Origin: an uncultured Celeribacter sp.
GTDB taxonomy: Bacteria; Pseudomonadota; Alphaproteobacteria; Rhodobacterales; Rhodobacteraceae
Assembly (NCBI RefSeq): GCF_963676475.1
Contig: NZ_OY781107.1
Coordinates: 744,001 to 808,000 of the forward strand
Direction: 5' to 3'
DNA: 64,000 bases
Each line of letters begins with the position of its first letter. Position 1 is the first letter of the stretch. Below, piece by piece: positions 7,999-16,865 of this stretch. Made by a program: the position numbers and the translations under genes. Under the pieces are notes generated by a model. It had not been told where the DNA came from, ran no database searches, and worked only from the letters and a program-made list of their open reading frames with translations.

Positions 7999-9639
7999 AT
8001 GTCATTTGAGAGTATCTACAACGTCGGGCTCGACGCGAATGCGGCGAACTATGAGGCCTTGACCCCGCTATCGTTTGCGGAACGCACCGCGCACATCTAT
8101 CCAGAATATCCCGCGATCATCTACGGCGCGCTACGCCGGACCTGGGGCGAGACCTACGAGCGGATGCGCCGTGTCGCCTCGGCGCTCACGGCACACGGGC
8201 TGCAAAAGGGTGAGACCGTCTCGATCATCGCCGCCAATATTCCCGAGATGTTCGAAGCGCATTTCGCGGTTCCCATGGCCGGGGCTGTGCTCAATACGGT
8301 CAACACGCGGCTCGATGCAGAGGCCATCGCCTTTATCCTGGCCCATGCCGAAGCCAAGGTGATCATGGTCGATCCCGAGTTCGCCGATGTCGTAGACCGC
8401 GCCATTCACATGAGCGGGCTGACCGATGTGCTGGTGGTCGATATTCTGGACCCGACCTATGAGGGCGGGCGCCGGATCGGGACGCTGAGCTATGACGATC
8501 TGGTCGCCGAGGGCGATCCGGAGTTTGTCTGGCCGGTGCCGACAAATGAATGGGACGCGGTTTCGCTCAATTACACCTCGGGCACCACCGGCAACCCGAA
8601 AGGTGTGGTCTATCATCACCGTGGCGCGCATCTCAATGCGATGTCGAACATTGTCACCTGGGGCATGGCGCATCATTCGCGCTATCTCTGGACGCTGCCG
8701 ATGTTTCATTGCAACGGCTGGTGTTTTCCGTGGACGATTGCGGCCAACGCAGGTGTGTGCGTCTGTTTGCGCGCCGTCCGGGCCGAGCCGATTTTCGAAC
8801 TGATCCGCGAGGAAAAGGTGACCCATTTCTGCGGCGCGCCGATCGTTTTGAACATGTTGGCCAACGCGCCCGATGCGCTCAAGGATTTCTCCCACGAGGT
8901 CAAGGTGATGACCGCCGGGGCCTCACCGCCCGCCGCCGTGATCGCCAAGATGGAAGCGATGGGCATCGAGGTCACCCATGTCTACGGGCTGACGGAAACC
9001 TATGGCCCGTCGGTGGTTTGTGCGTGGAAATCCGACTGGGATACGCTCGACACCGATGCCAAGAGTGTGAAGAAAGCCCGTCAGGGTGTGCGCAACGTGG
9101 CGCTCAGTGGCCTCATGGTGGCCGATCCCGAGACGCTCGATCCTATGCCCTCGGACGGGGTGACGATGGGCGAGATTTTCATGCGCGGCAACAACGTGAT
9201 GAAGGGCTATCTCAAGAACCCCTCCGCCACGCAGAAATCCTTTAAAGGGGGTTGGTTCGCCTCGGGCGATCTCGGCGTGATGCACCCGGATGGCTATGTC
9301 GAGCTCAAGGATCGCTCGAAGGACATCATCATCTCCGGCGGCGAAAACATCTCGTCCATCGAGGTGGAGGATGTGCTCTACAAACACCCCGCCGTGATGG
9401 AGACCGCCGTGGTCGCCAAACCGGACGAGAAATGGGGCGAGACGCCCTGTGCCTTTGTCGAGCTGAAGCCGGGGGCCGAGGCCACGGCGGAGGAGATCAT
9501 CGCCTTTTGCCGCGCCAACATGGCCCATTTCAAAGCGCCCAAGACGGTGATCTTCGGGTCCCTGCCCAAAACCTCGACCGGCAAGATCCAGAAATTCATT
9601 CTGCGCGACCGCGCCCGGGGCAGGGGGGAGAAAACGTGA
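7999..9639 (+). CDS. AMP-forming acyl-CoA synthetase (paralogue 1)
   Basis: 546 aa, ANL superfamily, ATP-dependent activation of a carboxylic acid to its CoA thioester. Motifs: phosphate loop YTSGTTGNPKGVVYHHRG, the stretch LPMFHCNGWCFPWT typical of the AlkK/plant acyl-activating-enzyme clade, YGLTETYGP, hinge GWFASGDLG, and the C-terminal catalytic lysine in KTSTGKIQK. Medium-chain or aryl acids are plausible substrates, but the sequence alone does not decide. The stop overlaps the start of the next ABC ATPase gene (TGATG), so uptake and activation are coupled. A close paralogue lies at 21026-22666. Confidence 0.92.
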   Translation: MSFESIYNVGLDANAANYEALTPLSFAERTAHIYPEYPAIIYGALRRTWGETYERMRRVASALTAHGLQKGETVSIIAANIPEMFEAHFAVPMAGAVLNTVNTRLDAEAIAFILAHAEAKVIMVDPEFADVVDRAIHMSGLTDVLVVDILDPTYEGGRRIGTLSYDDLVAEGDPEFVWPVPTNEWDAVSLNYTSGTTGNPKGVVYHHRGAHLNAMSNIVTWGMAHHSRYLWTLPMFHCNGWCFPWTIAANAGVCVCLRAVRAEPIFELIREEKVTHFCGAPIVLNMLANAPDALKDFSHEVKVMTAGASPPAAVIAKMEAMGIEVTHVYGLTETYGPSVVCAWKSDWDTLDTDAKSVKKARQGVRNVALSGLMVADPETLDPMPSDGVTMGEIFMRGNNVMKGYLKNPSATQKSFKGGWFASGDLGVMHPDGYVELKDRSKDIIISGGENISSIEVEDVLYKHPAVMETAVVAKPDEKWGETPCAFVELKPGAEATAEEIIAFCRANMAHFKAPKTVIFGSLPKTSTGKIQKFILRDRARGRGEKT

Positions 9640-10394
9640 TGAACGCCTCTCCCTATATCCTCGAAACCGAAGGTCTGACCAAAGGCTTTCGCGGCTTCAC
9701 CGCGGTCGATCATGTCGACCTGCGCGTCAAACGCCATGAAATCCACGCCCTGATCGGACCGAACGGGGCGGGCAAGACGACGGTGTTCAACCTTCTGACC
9801 AAATTCCTGACCCCGACCGAGGGCGTGATCCGGTTCAACGGAAAGGACATCACATCCGCCAAACCCGCCGAGATCGCCCGCATGGGGGTGATCCGGTCGT
9901 TCCAGATCTCCGCCGTGTTCCCGCATATGACGGCCCGCGAGAACGTGCGCGTGGCGCTTCAGCGCAAACTCGGCACCTCGTTTCAGTTCTGGCGCTCGGT
10001 CAAGACGCTCAACCGTCTCAATGACCGCGCCGACGCGCTTTTGGACATGGTCGGGCTGTCGCGTTTTTCCGACGCGATGGTGGCGGACATGTCCTACGGG
10101 CGCAAACGCGCGCTTGAGATCGCCACCACACTGGCGACGGAACCGGAGCTGATGCTTTTGGACGAGCCGACCCAGGGCATGGGGCGCGAGGACGTGGAGC
10201 TGGTCACAGAGCTGATCCGCAAGGTCTCCGCCGGGCGCACGATCCTCATGGTCGAGCACAATCTCGGCGTGGTCTCGACGCTCTGCGACACGATCACGGT
10301 TTTGCAGCGCGGCGCGATCCTGACCGAGGGCAACTACTCTGAGGTCTCCGCCGATCCGCGCGTCAAGGAAGCCTATATGGGGAAAGCGGCATGA
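9639..10394 (+). CDS. livG: ABC transporter ATP-binding protein, LivG type (importer 1)
   Basis: 251 aa. Canonical Walker A GPNGAGKTT at about residue 40. The signature region is MSYGRKRALEIA in place of LSGGQ, as usual for LivG-type proteins. Walker B is LMLLDEPTQGMG and the switch histidine is in MVEHNLGVV. It is one of two ATPases of a branched-chain-amino-acid-type (HAAT) importer whose parts follow in order: second ATPase, binding protein and two permeases. The start overlaps the synthetase stop and the end overlaps the next start by ATGA. The adjacent CoA ligase argues for an organic acid rather than leucine as substrate. Confidence 0.93.
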   Translation: MNASPYILETEGLTKGFRGFTAVDHVDLRVKRHEIHALIGPNGAGKTTVFNLLTKFLTPTEGVIRFNGKDITSAKPAEIARMGVIRSFQISAVFPHMTARENVRVALQRKLGTSFQFWRSVKTLNRLNDRADALLDMVGLSRFSDAMVADMSYGRKRALEIATTLATEPELMLLDEPTQGMGREDVELVTELIRKVSAGRTILMVEHNLGVVSTLCDTITVLQRGAILTEGNYSEVSADPRVKEAYMGKAA

Positions 10395-11146
10395 GCACGG
10401 CAGTGATCGAAAACCACGAGCTTGGCGGACAGCACCTCTCCGAGCGGATCGAAGAGCTGCGCCTGACGGACGTGCACGCCTATTACGGCGAAAGCCACGC
10501 GCTTCATGGCATCGACATGACGGTCTATCGGGGCGAATTGGTGACGCTTCTGGGCCGCAACGGTTCGGGGCGCACCACCACGTTGCGCGCGATCATGGGG
10601 CTGATCGGGCATCGCACCGGGTCGATCCATATCAAGGGCGAAGAGGTCGTCGGTATGGCCTCGCATAAAATCGCGCAACTCGGGGTGGGGTATTGCCCCG
10701 AGGAACGCGGTATTTTCGCAAGTCTCAACGTCGAGGAAAACCTCATGTTGCCGCCGCAGGTCTGCGCCGGGGGCATGTCCGTCGAGGAGATTTACGAGAT
10801 GTTCCCCAACCTTGCGGAACGCCGCAAGAGCCAGGGCACGCTGTTGTCCGGCGGCGAACAACAGATGCTCGCCATGGCGCGCATTCTGCGCACGGGGGCA
10901 AACATTCTTTTGCTCGACGAAATCACGGAAGGCCTCGCGCCGGTGATCGTCGACACCTTGGGCGATGTCCTGATCACGCTCAAGAAACGTGGCTACACAG
11001 TGGTTCTGGTGGAGCAGAACTTCCGGTTTGCGGCCCCTTTGGCGGATCGTCACCTGATCATGGATCACGGTCACATCGCCGCAACCATTCTCAAGGACGA
11101 GCTGGAGGAGAAAGCGCACGTCTTTGACGAGTATCTCAGCGTTTAA
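10391..11146 (+). CDS. livF: ABC transporter ATP-binding protein, LivF type, Walker A lysine replaced by arginine
   Basis: 251 aa. LivF-type ATPase with Q-loop region, signature LLSGGEQQMLAMARIL and Walker B ILLLDEITEGL. The Walker A reads GRNGSGRTTT, so the lysine that binds the ATP phosphates is arginine (codon CGC). The second LivF in this window (51015-51719) has the canonical GRNGAGKTTT. Arginine here is seen in some LivF-like proteins, but would be expected to weaken ATP hydrolysis at this site. A short N-terminal extension of about 20 residues precedes the usual LivF start. Confidence 0.92.
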   Translation: MSTAVIENHELGGQHLSERIEELRLTDVHAYYGESHALHGIDMTVYRGELVTLLGRNGSGRTTTLRAIMGLIGHRTGSIHIKGEEVVGMASHKIAQLGVGYCPEERGIFASLNVEENLMLPPQVCAGGMSVEEIYEMFPNLAERRKSQGTLLSGGEQQMLAMARILRTGANILLLDEITEGLAPVIVDTLGDVLITLKKRGYTVVLVEQNFRFAAPLADRHLIMDHGHIAATILKDELEEKAHVFDEYLSV

Positions 11147-11166
11147 AAATAAAAGGGAGGAACCTA

Positions 11167-12372
11167 ATGAATCTTAAGAAAATCCTGATCGCGGGTGTGT
11201 CCGTGGCATCGCTCACGTGCGGCGCAGCCTCGGCAGAGATCAGCGACGGCGTCGTCAAGATCGGCCTGCTGACCGATATGTCGGGCACCTATTCCGACGT
11301 TGCCGGCGAAGGCGCGGCCGTGGCCGCCCAAATGGCAATCGAGGAATTCGGCGGCACCGTTGCGGGCGCGCCGATCGAGATTGTCACCGCCGATCACCAG
11401 AACAAAGCCGACATCGCCGCCAACAAGGCGCGCGAATGGGGCGACACCGATCAAGTTGACGCCTTCGCGGAACTGGTCACCACCTCGGTCGCGCTGGCGG
11501 TCTTCGAAGTGGCCAATCAACAGAACAAGATCGCGCTGGTCTCCGGCTCCGCGTCCTCCCCGTTGACGGGCGAGGCCTGTATCCCGACCGGCCTGCATTG
11601 GACCTACAACACCCGCGCTCTGGCGGTGGGCACCGGCTCTGCCGTGGTGCAGGAAGGTGGCGACAGCTGGTATTTCCTGACCGCCGACTATGCCTTTGGC
11701 GAGGCGCTGGAGCGTGATGTATCCGCGGTGGTCGAAGCCTCGGGCGGGACGGTCGTCGGGACCGCAAAACATCCGTTCCCGGCCTCCGATTTCTCGTCCT
11801 TCATCCTTCAGGCCCAGGCCTCTGGCGCGAAAGTCATCGGTCTGGCCAACGCAGGCGCCGATACGGTGAACGCGATCAAGGCCGCCAATGAATTCGGCGT
11901 TGTCGACGCTGGCCAGAAAATCGCGGGCCTTCTGGTGTTCATGCCCAACGTCAAATCCATCGGCCAAGACGTGGCCCAGGGTCTTCAGATGACCGTGTCC
12001 TTCTATTGGGACATGGACGACGAGACCCGCGCCTGGTCGCAGAAATTCTTTGAAAAGACCGGCAAGATGCCAACGGGCATTCAGGCCGGGACCTATTCCT
12101 CTGTCCTGCATTACCTGAAAGCCATCGAGGCGACCGGCTCGGACGACACCGACACGGTTCTGGCCAAGATGCGCGAAATGCCGGTCGAAGACATGTTCGC
12201 CAAGGGCGGCGTGCTGCGCACCGACGGTCGCATGGTGCATGACATGTATCTCGCCGAGGTCAAGAAACCGTCTGAATCGGACGGCGAATGGGACCTTTTG
12301 AAAATTGTCCGCACAATTCCCGGAGAAGAGGCCTATGGCCCGCTGTCCGAGAGCACCTGTCCGACCAAGTAA
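11167..12372 (+). CDS. Periplasmic solute-binding protein of importer 1 (branched-chain-amino-acid-type)
   Basis: 401 aa. Signal peptide (KKILIAGVSVASLTCGAASA, cleavage near residue 23), then a type I periplasmic binding fold starting VKIGLLTDMSGTYSDVAGEG, the typical LivK-like opening. It delivers substrate to the permeases encoded just downstream. SD GGGAGG lies at 11155-11160. It is followed by a strong stem-loop (12383-12406), as often found after binding-protein genes that need more product than the permeases. Family members near CoA ligases often bind aromatic or aliphatic acids; the ligand here is not determinable. Confidence 0.92.
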   Translation: MNLKKILIAGVSVASLTCGAASAEISDGVVKIGLLTDMSGTYSDVAGEGAAVAAQMAIEEFGGTVAGAPIEIVTADHQNKADIAANKAREWGDTDQVDAFAELVTTSVALAVFEVANQQNKIALVSGSASSPLTGEACIPTGLHWTYNTRALAVGTGSAVVQEGGDSWYFLTADYAFGEALERDVSAVVEASGGTVVGTAKHPFPASDFSSFILQAQASGAKVIGLANAGADTVNAIKAANEFGVVDAGQKIAGLLVFMPNVKSIGQDVAQGLQMTVSFYWDMDDETRAWSQKFFEKTGKMPTGIQAGTYSSVLHYLKAIEATGSDDTDTVLAKMREMPVEDMFAKGGVLRTDGRMVHDMYLAEVKKPSESDGEWDLLKIVRTIPGEEAYGPLSESTCPTK

Positions 12373-12382
12373 CCAGAGCCCG

Positions 12383-12406
12383 TCCCACCGGGCCCGCCCG
12401 GTGGGA
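12383..12406 (+). promoter_or_regulatory. Intercistronic stem-loop after solute-binding protein gene
   Basis: Perfect 10-bp stem TCCCACCGGG with a CCCG loop and CCCGGTGGGA, in the 57-bp gap before the permease gene. No T-run follows, so it is not a full terminator. It is more likely an mRNA-stabilising or attenuating element that raises binding protein over permease. Confidence 0.65.
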
Positions 12407-12429
12407 TCAACCATGCAGGAAACCTGACC

Positions 12430-13320
12430 ATGCTGACAGATCTTCTTGGCTTTCCGCCACAGGTCCTCTTTGGCCAACTGCTTCTCGGTTTGATCAACGG
12501 AGCCTTCTACGCAGTGCTCTCGCTCGGTCTCGCGGTGATTTTTGGCCTTTTGAATATCGTGAACTTCGCCCATGGGGCGCTCTACATGCTCGGCGCTTTC
12601 GCCACGGTCGGGCTGACCACCTATTTCGGGATCGGCTATTGGGGCGCTCTCATCCTTGCGCCGCTCATCGTCGGGGCCGTCGGGATGCTGATCGAACGCT
12701 TTCTTTTGCGCCGCCTGAGCGGGGTGGATCATCTTTATGGCCTGTTGCTGACCTTTGGCATGGCCCTTGTGATCGAGGGGACCTTCGTCAAACTCTTTGG
12801 CTCCTCGGGTCTTCCTTATGCACCGCCGCCGCAGCTTACGGGAGGCGTGAACCTCGGGTTCATGTTCTTGCCGTGGTATCGCGGGTGGGTCGTCGCGGCC
12901 GCCATCGTGATGTGCCTTCTCACCTGGTACATCTTTGAGAAAACCAAGATCGGCGCCTACCTGCGCGCGGGAACGGAAAACCCGCAGCTGTTGCAGGCCT
13001 TCGGGGTGAACGTGCCGCTTTTGACCACGCTGGCCTATGGCTACGGTGTCGCTCTGGCCGCCTTTGCGGGCGTGCTTGCTGCGCCGATCACCCAGGTCAG
13101 CCCGCTGATGGGCTCGAACCTGATCATCGTCGTCTTCGCGGTTGTCGTGATCGGCGGCATGGGCTCGATCATGGGGTCCATCGTCACCGGCCTGTCCATG
13201 GGTGTGATTGAAGGCCTGACCAAGGTGTTCTGGCCCGAAGCCTCCGCCACCGTGATTTTCGCCGTCATGGCCATCGTCCTTGTCCTGCGCCCGGCGGGCC
13301 TGTTCGGCAATGCGACGTAA
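12430..13320 (+). CDS. livH: ABC transporter permease, LivH type (importer 1)
   Basis: 296 aa, mostly hydrophobic, about eight membrane segments. LivH hallmarks are LINGAFYAVLSLGLAVIFGLLNIVNFAHGAL near the N terminus and VVVIGGMGSIMGSIVTG near the C terminus (the cytoplasmic coupling region). It forms the inner-membrane channel with the LivM protein encoded next (12-bp gap). Confidence 0.93.
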   Translation: MLTDLLGFPPQVLFGQLLLGLINGAFYAVLSLGLAVIFGLLNIVNFAHGALYMLGAFATVGLTTYFGIGYWGALILAPLIVGAVGMLIERFLLRRLSGVDHLYGLLLTFGMALVIEGTFVKLFGSSGLPYAPPPQLTGGVNLGFMFLPWYRGWVVAAAIVMCLLTWYIFEKTKIGAYLRAGTENPQLLQAFGVNVPLLTTLAYGYGVALAAFAGVLAAPITQVSPLMGSNLIIVVFAVVVIGGMGSIMGSIVTGLSMGVIEGLTKVFWPEASATVIFAVMAIVLVLRPAGLFGNAT

Positions 13321-13332
13321 GGGGGCAGACAG

Positions 13333-14256
13333 ATGAACACCAAACTTGCTTATCTCATCGCCTTCGCGCTTTTGCTGGTGGCGCCTTTCGTTCTCTATCC
13401 CGTCTTTCTGATGAAATTGCTGTGCTTTGCGCTTTTTGCCTCGGCCTTCAACCTCATCCTCGGGTTCGGCGGATTGCTGAGCTTTGGGCACGCCGCCTTT
13501 TTCGGGGGCGCGGCCTATATCACCGGACACGCGCTCAAGGTCTGGGGCGTTCCGACGGAACTGGGCATCGTGCTCGGCGCTCTGTCGGCCGGTGCTCTGG
13601 GTCTCGCGATCGGCCTGCTCGCCATCCGGCGTCAGGGGATCTATTTCGCGATGATCACGCTGGCCATGGCCCAGATGGTCTACTTCTTTTTCATCAGTGC
13701 CGATTTCAGCGGCGGTGAAAACGGGCTTCAGGGTGTGCCGCGCGGCAGCTTCCTCGGCCTCGTGGATCTCCAGAGCAATCTGTCCATGTATTACTTTGTC
13801 CTGGGCATCTTCGTGTTGGGCTATTTCATCATCGCCCGCACGGTGCATTCGCCCTTTGGACAGGTGCTCTCGGCCATTCGGGACAACGAACCGCGCGCCA
13901 GATCGCTCGGCTATGACGTGGAACGCTACAAACTTTTGGCCTTTGTCCTCTCCGCCACCATGGCGGGTCTGGCCGGAGCTACGAAAACCGTGGTGTTTCA
14001 GTTGGCCTCCCTCACCGATGCCCATTGGCACATGTCGGGTGAGGTGGTGCTCATGACGCTTCTGGGCGGGCTTGGCACCATCGCGGGTCCGGCCATCGGG
14101 GCGGGCACCATCATCACGCTTCAGAACATGCTGGCCTCCGGTCCGCTGTCGTCCTGGGTGCCCGTGGTGCTTGGCCTGATCTTCGTCGTCTGTGTTCTCC
14201 TGTTCCGCCGTGGTGTGGTCGGAGAAATCCAGGCCCTCATTCGCAAATCATTCTGA
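13333..14256 (+). CDS. livM: ABC transporter permease, LivM type (importer 1)
   Basis: 307 aa, multi-spanning. LivM motifs are NLILGFGGLLSFGHAAFFGGA, the coupling region AIRDNEPRARSLGYDVERYK and LMTLLGGLGTIAGPAIGAG. It completes a five-gene importer (two ATPases, binding protein, two permeases). Only 10 bp separate it from the hydroxyacyl-CoA dehydrogenase gene, so transport and catabolism share a transcript. Confidence 0.93.
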   Translation: MNTKLAYLIAFALLLVAPFVLYPVFLMKLLCFALFASAFNLILGFGGLLSFGHAAFFGGAAYITGHALKVWGVPTELGIVLGALSAGALGLAIGLLAIRRQGIYFAMITLAMAQMVYFFFISADFSGGENGLQGVPRGSFLGLVDLQSNLSMYYFVLGIFVLGYFIIARTVHSPFGQVLSAIRDNEPRARSLGYDVERYKLLAFVLSATMAGLAGATKTVVFQLASLTDAHWHMSGEVVLMTLLGGLGTIAGPAIGAGTIITLQNMLASGPLSSWVPVVLGLIFVVCVLLFRRGVVGEIQALIRKSF

Positions 14257-14266
14257 AAGGAACATC

Positions 14267-15151
14267 ATGACCGTCATCCAAACCGTAGGTGTCATCGGCG
14301 CAGGTCAGATGGGACGGGGCATTGCCCAGGTCTTTGCACAATCCGGCTATGACGTGATGCTGCAGGACGTCTCCTCCGACGCCCTCGGTGTTGCAGAAAG
14401 CTTTATCAAGGATCGTCTCGACCGCAACGTCACCTCGGGAAAGATGACGGCGGATGAGCGGGCGGCTACTCTCGGGCGGCTCTCATATGGCTCTCACATT
14501 GAGCCGCTCGGGGCCCGCGACCTCATCGTCGAAAGCGCAACAGAGAAAGAAGCGGTCAAGGTTGCGATTTTCGAAAACCTTTTGCCGCATCTCTCGGATC
14601 ATACGCTTTTGACCACCAACACCTCGTCGCTGTCCATCACCCGATTGGCGGCGACGACCGACCGGCCCGAACGCTTTATGGGTCTGCATTTCATGAACCC
14701 TGTCCCGGTGATGAAACTCGTGGAACTGATCCGCGGCATCGCGACCGATGAGCCCACATTTTCGACGATGCAAGAGGTCGTTGACCGCCTCGGCAAGATC
14801 GGCACCGTCTCGGAAGATTACCCGGCCTTCATCGTCAACCGCATCCTCGTACCGATGATCAACGAGGCCGTCTACGCGCTGTTCGAAGGCGTCGGGAATA
14901 TCTCTTCGATTGATGCCTCGATGAAGCTCGGCGCGAACCAGCCGATGGGGCCGCTGGAGCTTGCCGATTTTATTGGCCTCGACACCTGCCTGTCGATCAT
15001 GGGCGTGCTCAACGACGGACTCGCCGACAGCAAATATCGGCCCTGTCCCCTCTTGGTGAAATATGTCGAAGCCGGCTGGCTCGGACGCAAGACCGGACGC
15101 GGATTTTACGATTATCGCGGTGCGGACGGCATCCCCGTCCCGACCCGCTGA
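14267..15151 (+). CDS. 3-hydroxyacyl-CoA dehydrogenase (3-hydroxybutyryl-CoA dehydrogenase type)
   Basis: 294 aa, the normal single-function length. N-terminal Rossmann domain VGVIGAGQMGRGIAQVFAQ for NAD, catalytic region MGLHFMNPVPVMKLVELI, and C-terminal dimerisation domain with FIVNRILVPMINEA and NQPMGPLELADFIGLDT. It oxidises an L-3-hydroxyacyl-CoA to the 3-oxoacyl-CoA. The start at 14267 follows the SD AAAGGA, and the longer in-frame extension has no SD. A second such domain is present in the fusion at 18711-20966, so two chain-length specificities are possible. Confidence 0.93.
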   Translation: MTVIQTVGVIGAGQMGRGIAQVFAQSGYDVMLQDVSSDALGVAESFIKDRLDRNVTSGKMTADERAATLGRLSYGSHIEPLGARDLIVESATEKEAVKVAIFENLLPHLSDHTLLTTNTSSLSITRLAATTDRPERFMGLHFMNPVPVMKLVELIRGIATDEPTFSTMQEVVDRLGKIGTVSEDYPAFIVNRILVPMINEAVYALFEGVGNISSIDASMKLGANQPMGPLELADFIGLDTCLSIMGVLNDGLADSKYRPCPLLVKYVEAGWLGRKTGRGFYDYRGADGIPVPTR

Positions 15152-15174
15152 CCATTGAAGAAAGGAAGAAACCC

Positions 15175-15927
15175 ATGAAGGTTTTGGTACCTGTCAAACG
15201 GGTGATTGACTACAACGTGAAGGTCAAGGTTAAGGCCGACGGCACGGGGGTCGATCTTGCCAATGTGAAAATGTCGATGAACCCGTTCGACGAAATTTCC
15301 GTCGAAGCGGCCATTCGTCTCAAAGAGGCCGGTGTGGCCTCCGAGGTGGTGATCGTCTCCATCGGCGAAAAGAAATCCGTCGACACGATCCGCAATGCTT
15401 TGGCCATGGGTGCCGACCGCGGTATCCTGATCGAAGAGGATCAGGGCGTCGACATCGAGCCGCTCGCGGTGGCGAAAATCCTCGCCAAGGTCGTCGAAGA
15501 GGAGGCCCCCGAGCTGGTGATCCTCGGCAAACAGGCCATCGACAACGACATGAACGCGACGGGTCAGATGCTGGCCGCACTTCTCGGCTGGGGTCAGGCG
15601 ACCTTTGCCTCCGAGATGGAAATTGCGGACGGCAAAGCCGTGGTGACCCGCGAAGTGGACGGCGGTCTTCAGACCATTTCCACCCCGCTTCCGGCCATCG
15701 TGACCACCGATCTGCGCCTCAACGAGCCGCGCTACGCGAGCTTGCCGAACATCATGAAGGCGAAGAAAAAGCCGCTGGATGAGAAAACCGCCGCCGACTA
15801 CGGCGTCGACACGGCCCCGCGTCTCACGGTGGTCACCACCGAGGAACCCGCCGCCCGCGAAGCCGGGATCAAGGTCGGCTCCGTCGATGAACTTGTCGCG
15901 AAACTCAAAGAGGGAGGTCTGGTCTGA
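15175..15927 (+). CDS. etfB: Electron transfer flavoprotein beta subunit
   Basis: 250 aa. It begins MKVLVPVKRVIDYNVKVKVK, the classic ETF-beta start, and contains VILGKQAIDNDMNATGQMLA of the nucleotide-binding region and the recognition-loop-like MKAKKKPLDEKTAADYG, which docks to acyl-CoA dehydrogenases. With EtfA it carries electrons from the acyl-CoA dehydrogenase encoded downstream to the respiratory chain. It overlaps etfA (TGATG). Confidence 0.96.
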   Translation: MKVLVPVKRVIDYNVKVKVKADGTGVDLANVKMSMNPFDEISVEAAIRLKEAGVASEVVIVSIGEKKSVDTIRNALAMGADRGILIEEDQGVDIEPLAVAKILAKVVEEEAPELVILGKQAIDNDMNATGQMLAALLGWGQATFASEMEIADGKAVVTREVDGGLQTISTPLPAIVTTDLRLNEPRYASLPNIMKAKKKPLDEKTAADYGVDTAPRLTVVTTEEPAAREAGIKVGSVDELVAKLKEGGLV

Positions 15928-16847
15928 TGGCTGTTCTGCTTCTCGCCGAAGTCGCGGGCGGTGCGCTCGCTGTTGATGCCACTGCCAAGGCGGCCACCGC
16001 CGGTGCCAAACTGGGCGATGTGACCGTGTTGGTCTGTGGCCCACAAGCCGCGGGCGACGCGGCCGCGAAACTTGATGGCGTGTCCAAGGTTCTGGTCGCC
16101 GACGATGCCGCCTATGCCAACGGCCTGGCCGAAAACCTCGCCGATCTGATCGTGTCTCTGGCGGGCGATTATTCCCACATCATCGCGCCCGCGACCACCA
16201 CCGGCAAAAACGTTCTGCCGCGTGTGGCGGCGCTTTTGGACGTGATGGTGATCTCGGATGTGACCGAGGTGGTCGACGCCGACACGTTCAAACGTCCTGT
16301 CTATGCGGGCAACGCGGTGCAGACCGTGAAATCCGCGGATGCGACGAAAGTCATCTCCTTCCGCACCTCGACCTTCGACGCCGCGGGCACCTCTGGCTCG
16401 GTCGCTGTCGAATCCGTGTCGGGCGCGGGCGACACCGGCTTGTCGGCCTTCGTCGAGGACAAGGTCGTCGAAAGCGACCGCCCGGACCTGACCTCCGCCA
16501 AGATCGTCGTGTCGGGTGGTCGTGGCGTCGGCTCCGAGGAGAGCTTTGCGATCATCGAGGCACTGGCCGACAAGCTTGGCGCCGCTGTCGGCGCGTCGCG
16601 GGCTGCGGTCGACTCGGGCTATGCGCCCAATGACATGCAGGTCGGCCAGACCGGCAAGGTCGTCGCCCCCGAGCTTTACATCGCCTGCGGCATCTCCGGT
16701 GCGATCCAGCACCTCGCCGGCATGAAGGATTCGAAAGTGATCGTCGCGATCAACAAGGACGAAGAAGCCCCGATCTTCCAGGTCGCCGACTTCGGCCTCG
16801 TCGCCGATCTCTTCGATGCTGTGCCGGAATTGACCGCGAAATTGTAA
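15927..16847 (+). CDS. etfA: Electron transfer flavoprotein alpha subunit
   Basis: 306 aa. The C-terminal FAD domain shows ISGGRGVGSEESF in the form VVSGGRGVGSEESF, GASRAAVDSGYAPNDMQVGQ, TGKVVAPELYIACGISGAIQ and NKDEEAPIFQVADFG. All are standard EtfA blocks. Partner of EtfB. A dedicated ETF pair inside the cassette suggests high flux through the neighbouring acyl-CoA dehydrogenase. Confidence 0.96.
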   Translation: MAVLLLAEVAGGALAVDATAKAATAGAKLGDVTVLVCGPQAAGDAAAKLDGVSKVLVADDAAYANGLAENLADLIVSLAGDYSHIIAPATTTGKNVLPRVAALLDVMVISDVTEVVDADTFKRPVYAGNAVQTVKSADATKVISFRTSTFDAAGTSGSVAVESVSGAGDTGLSAFVEDKVVESDRPDLTSAKIVVSGGRGVGSEESFAIIEALADKLGAAVGASRAAVDSGYAPNDMQVGQTGKVVAPELYIACGISGAIQHLAGMKDSKVIVAINKDEEAPIFQVADFGLVADLFDAVPELTAKL

Positions 16848-16865
16848 CACAAAGGATTTAAAACA

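Noticed and set aside
11164..14031. 955-codon open frame on the minus strand
   Set aside because: It lies wholly opposite the binding-protein and permease genes, has a histidine/arginine/glycine-rich composition typical of antisense frames in GC-rich DNA, and matches no family.
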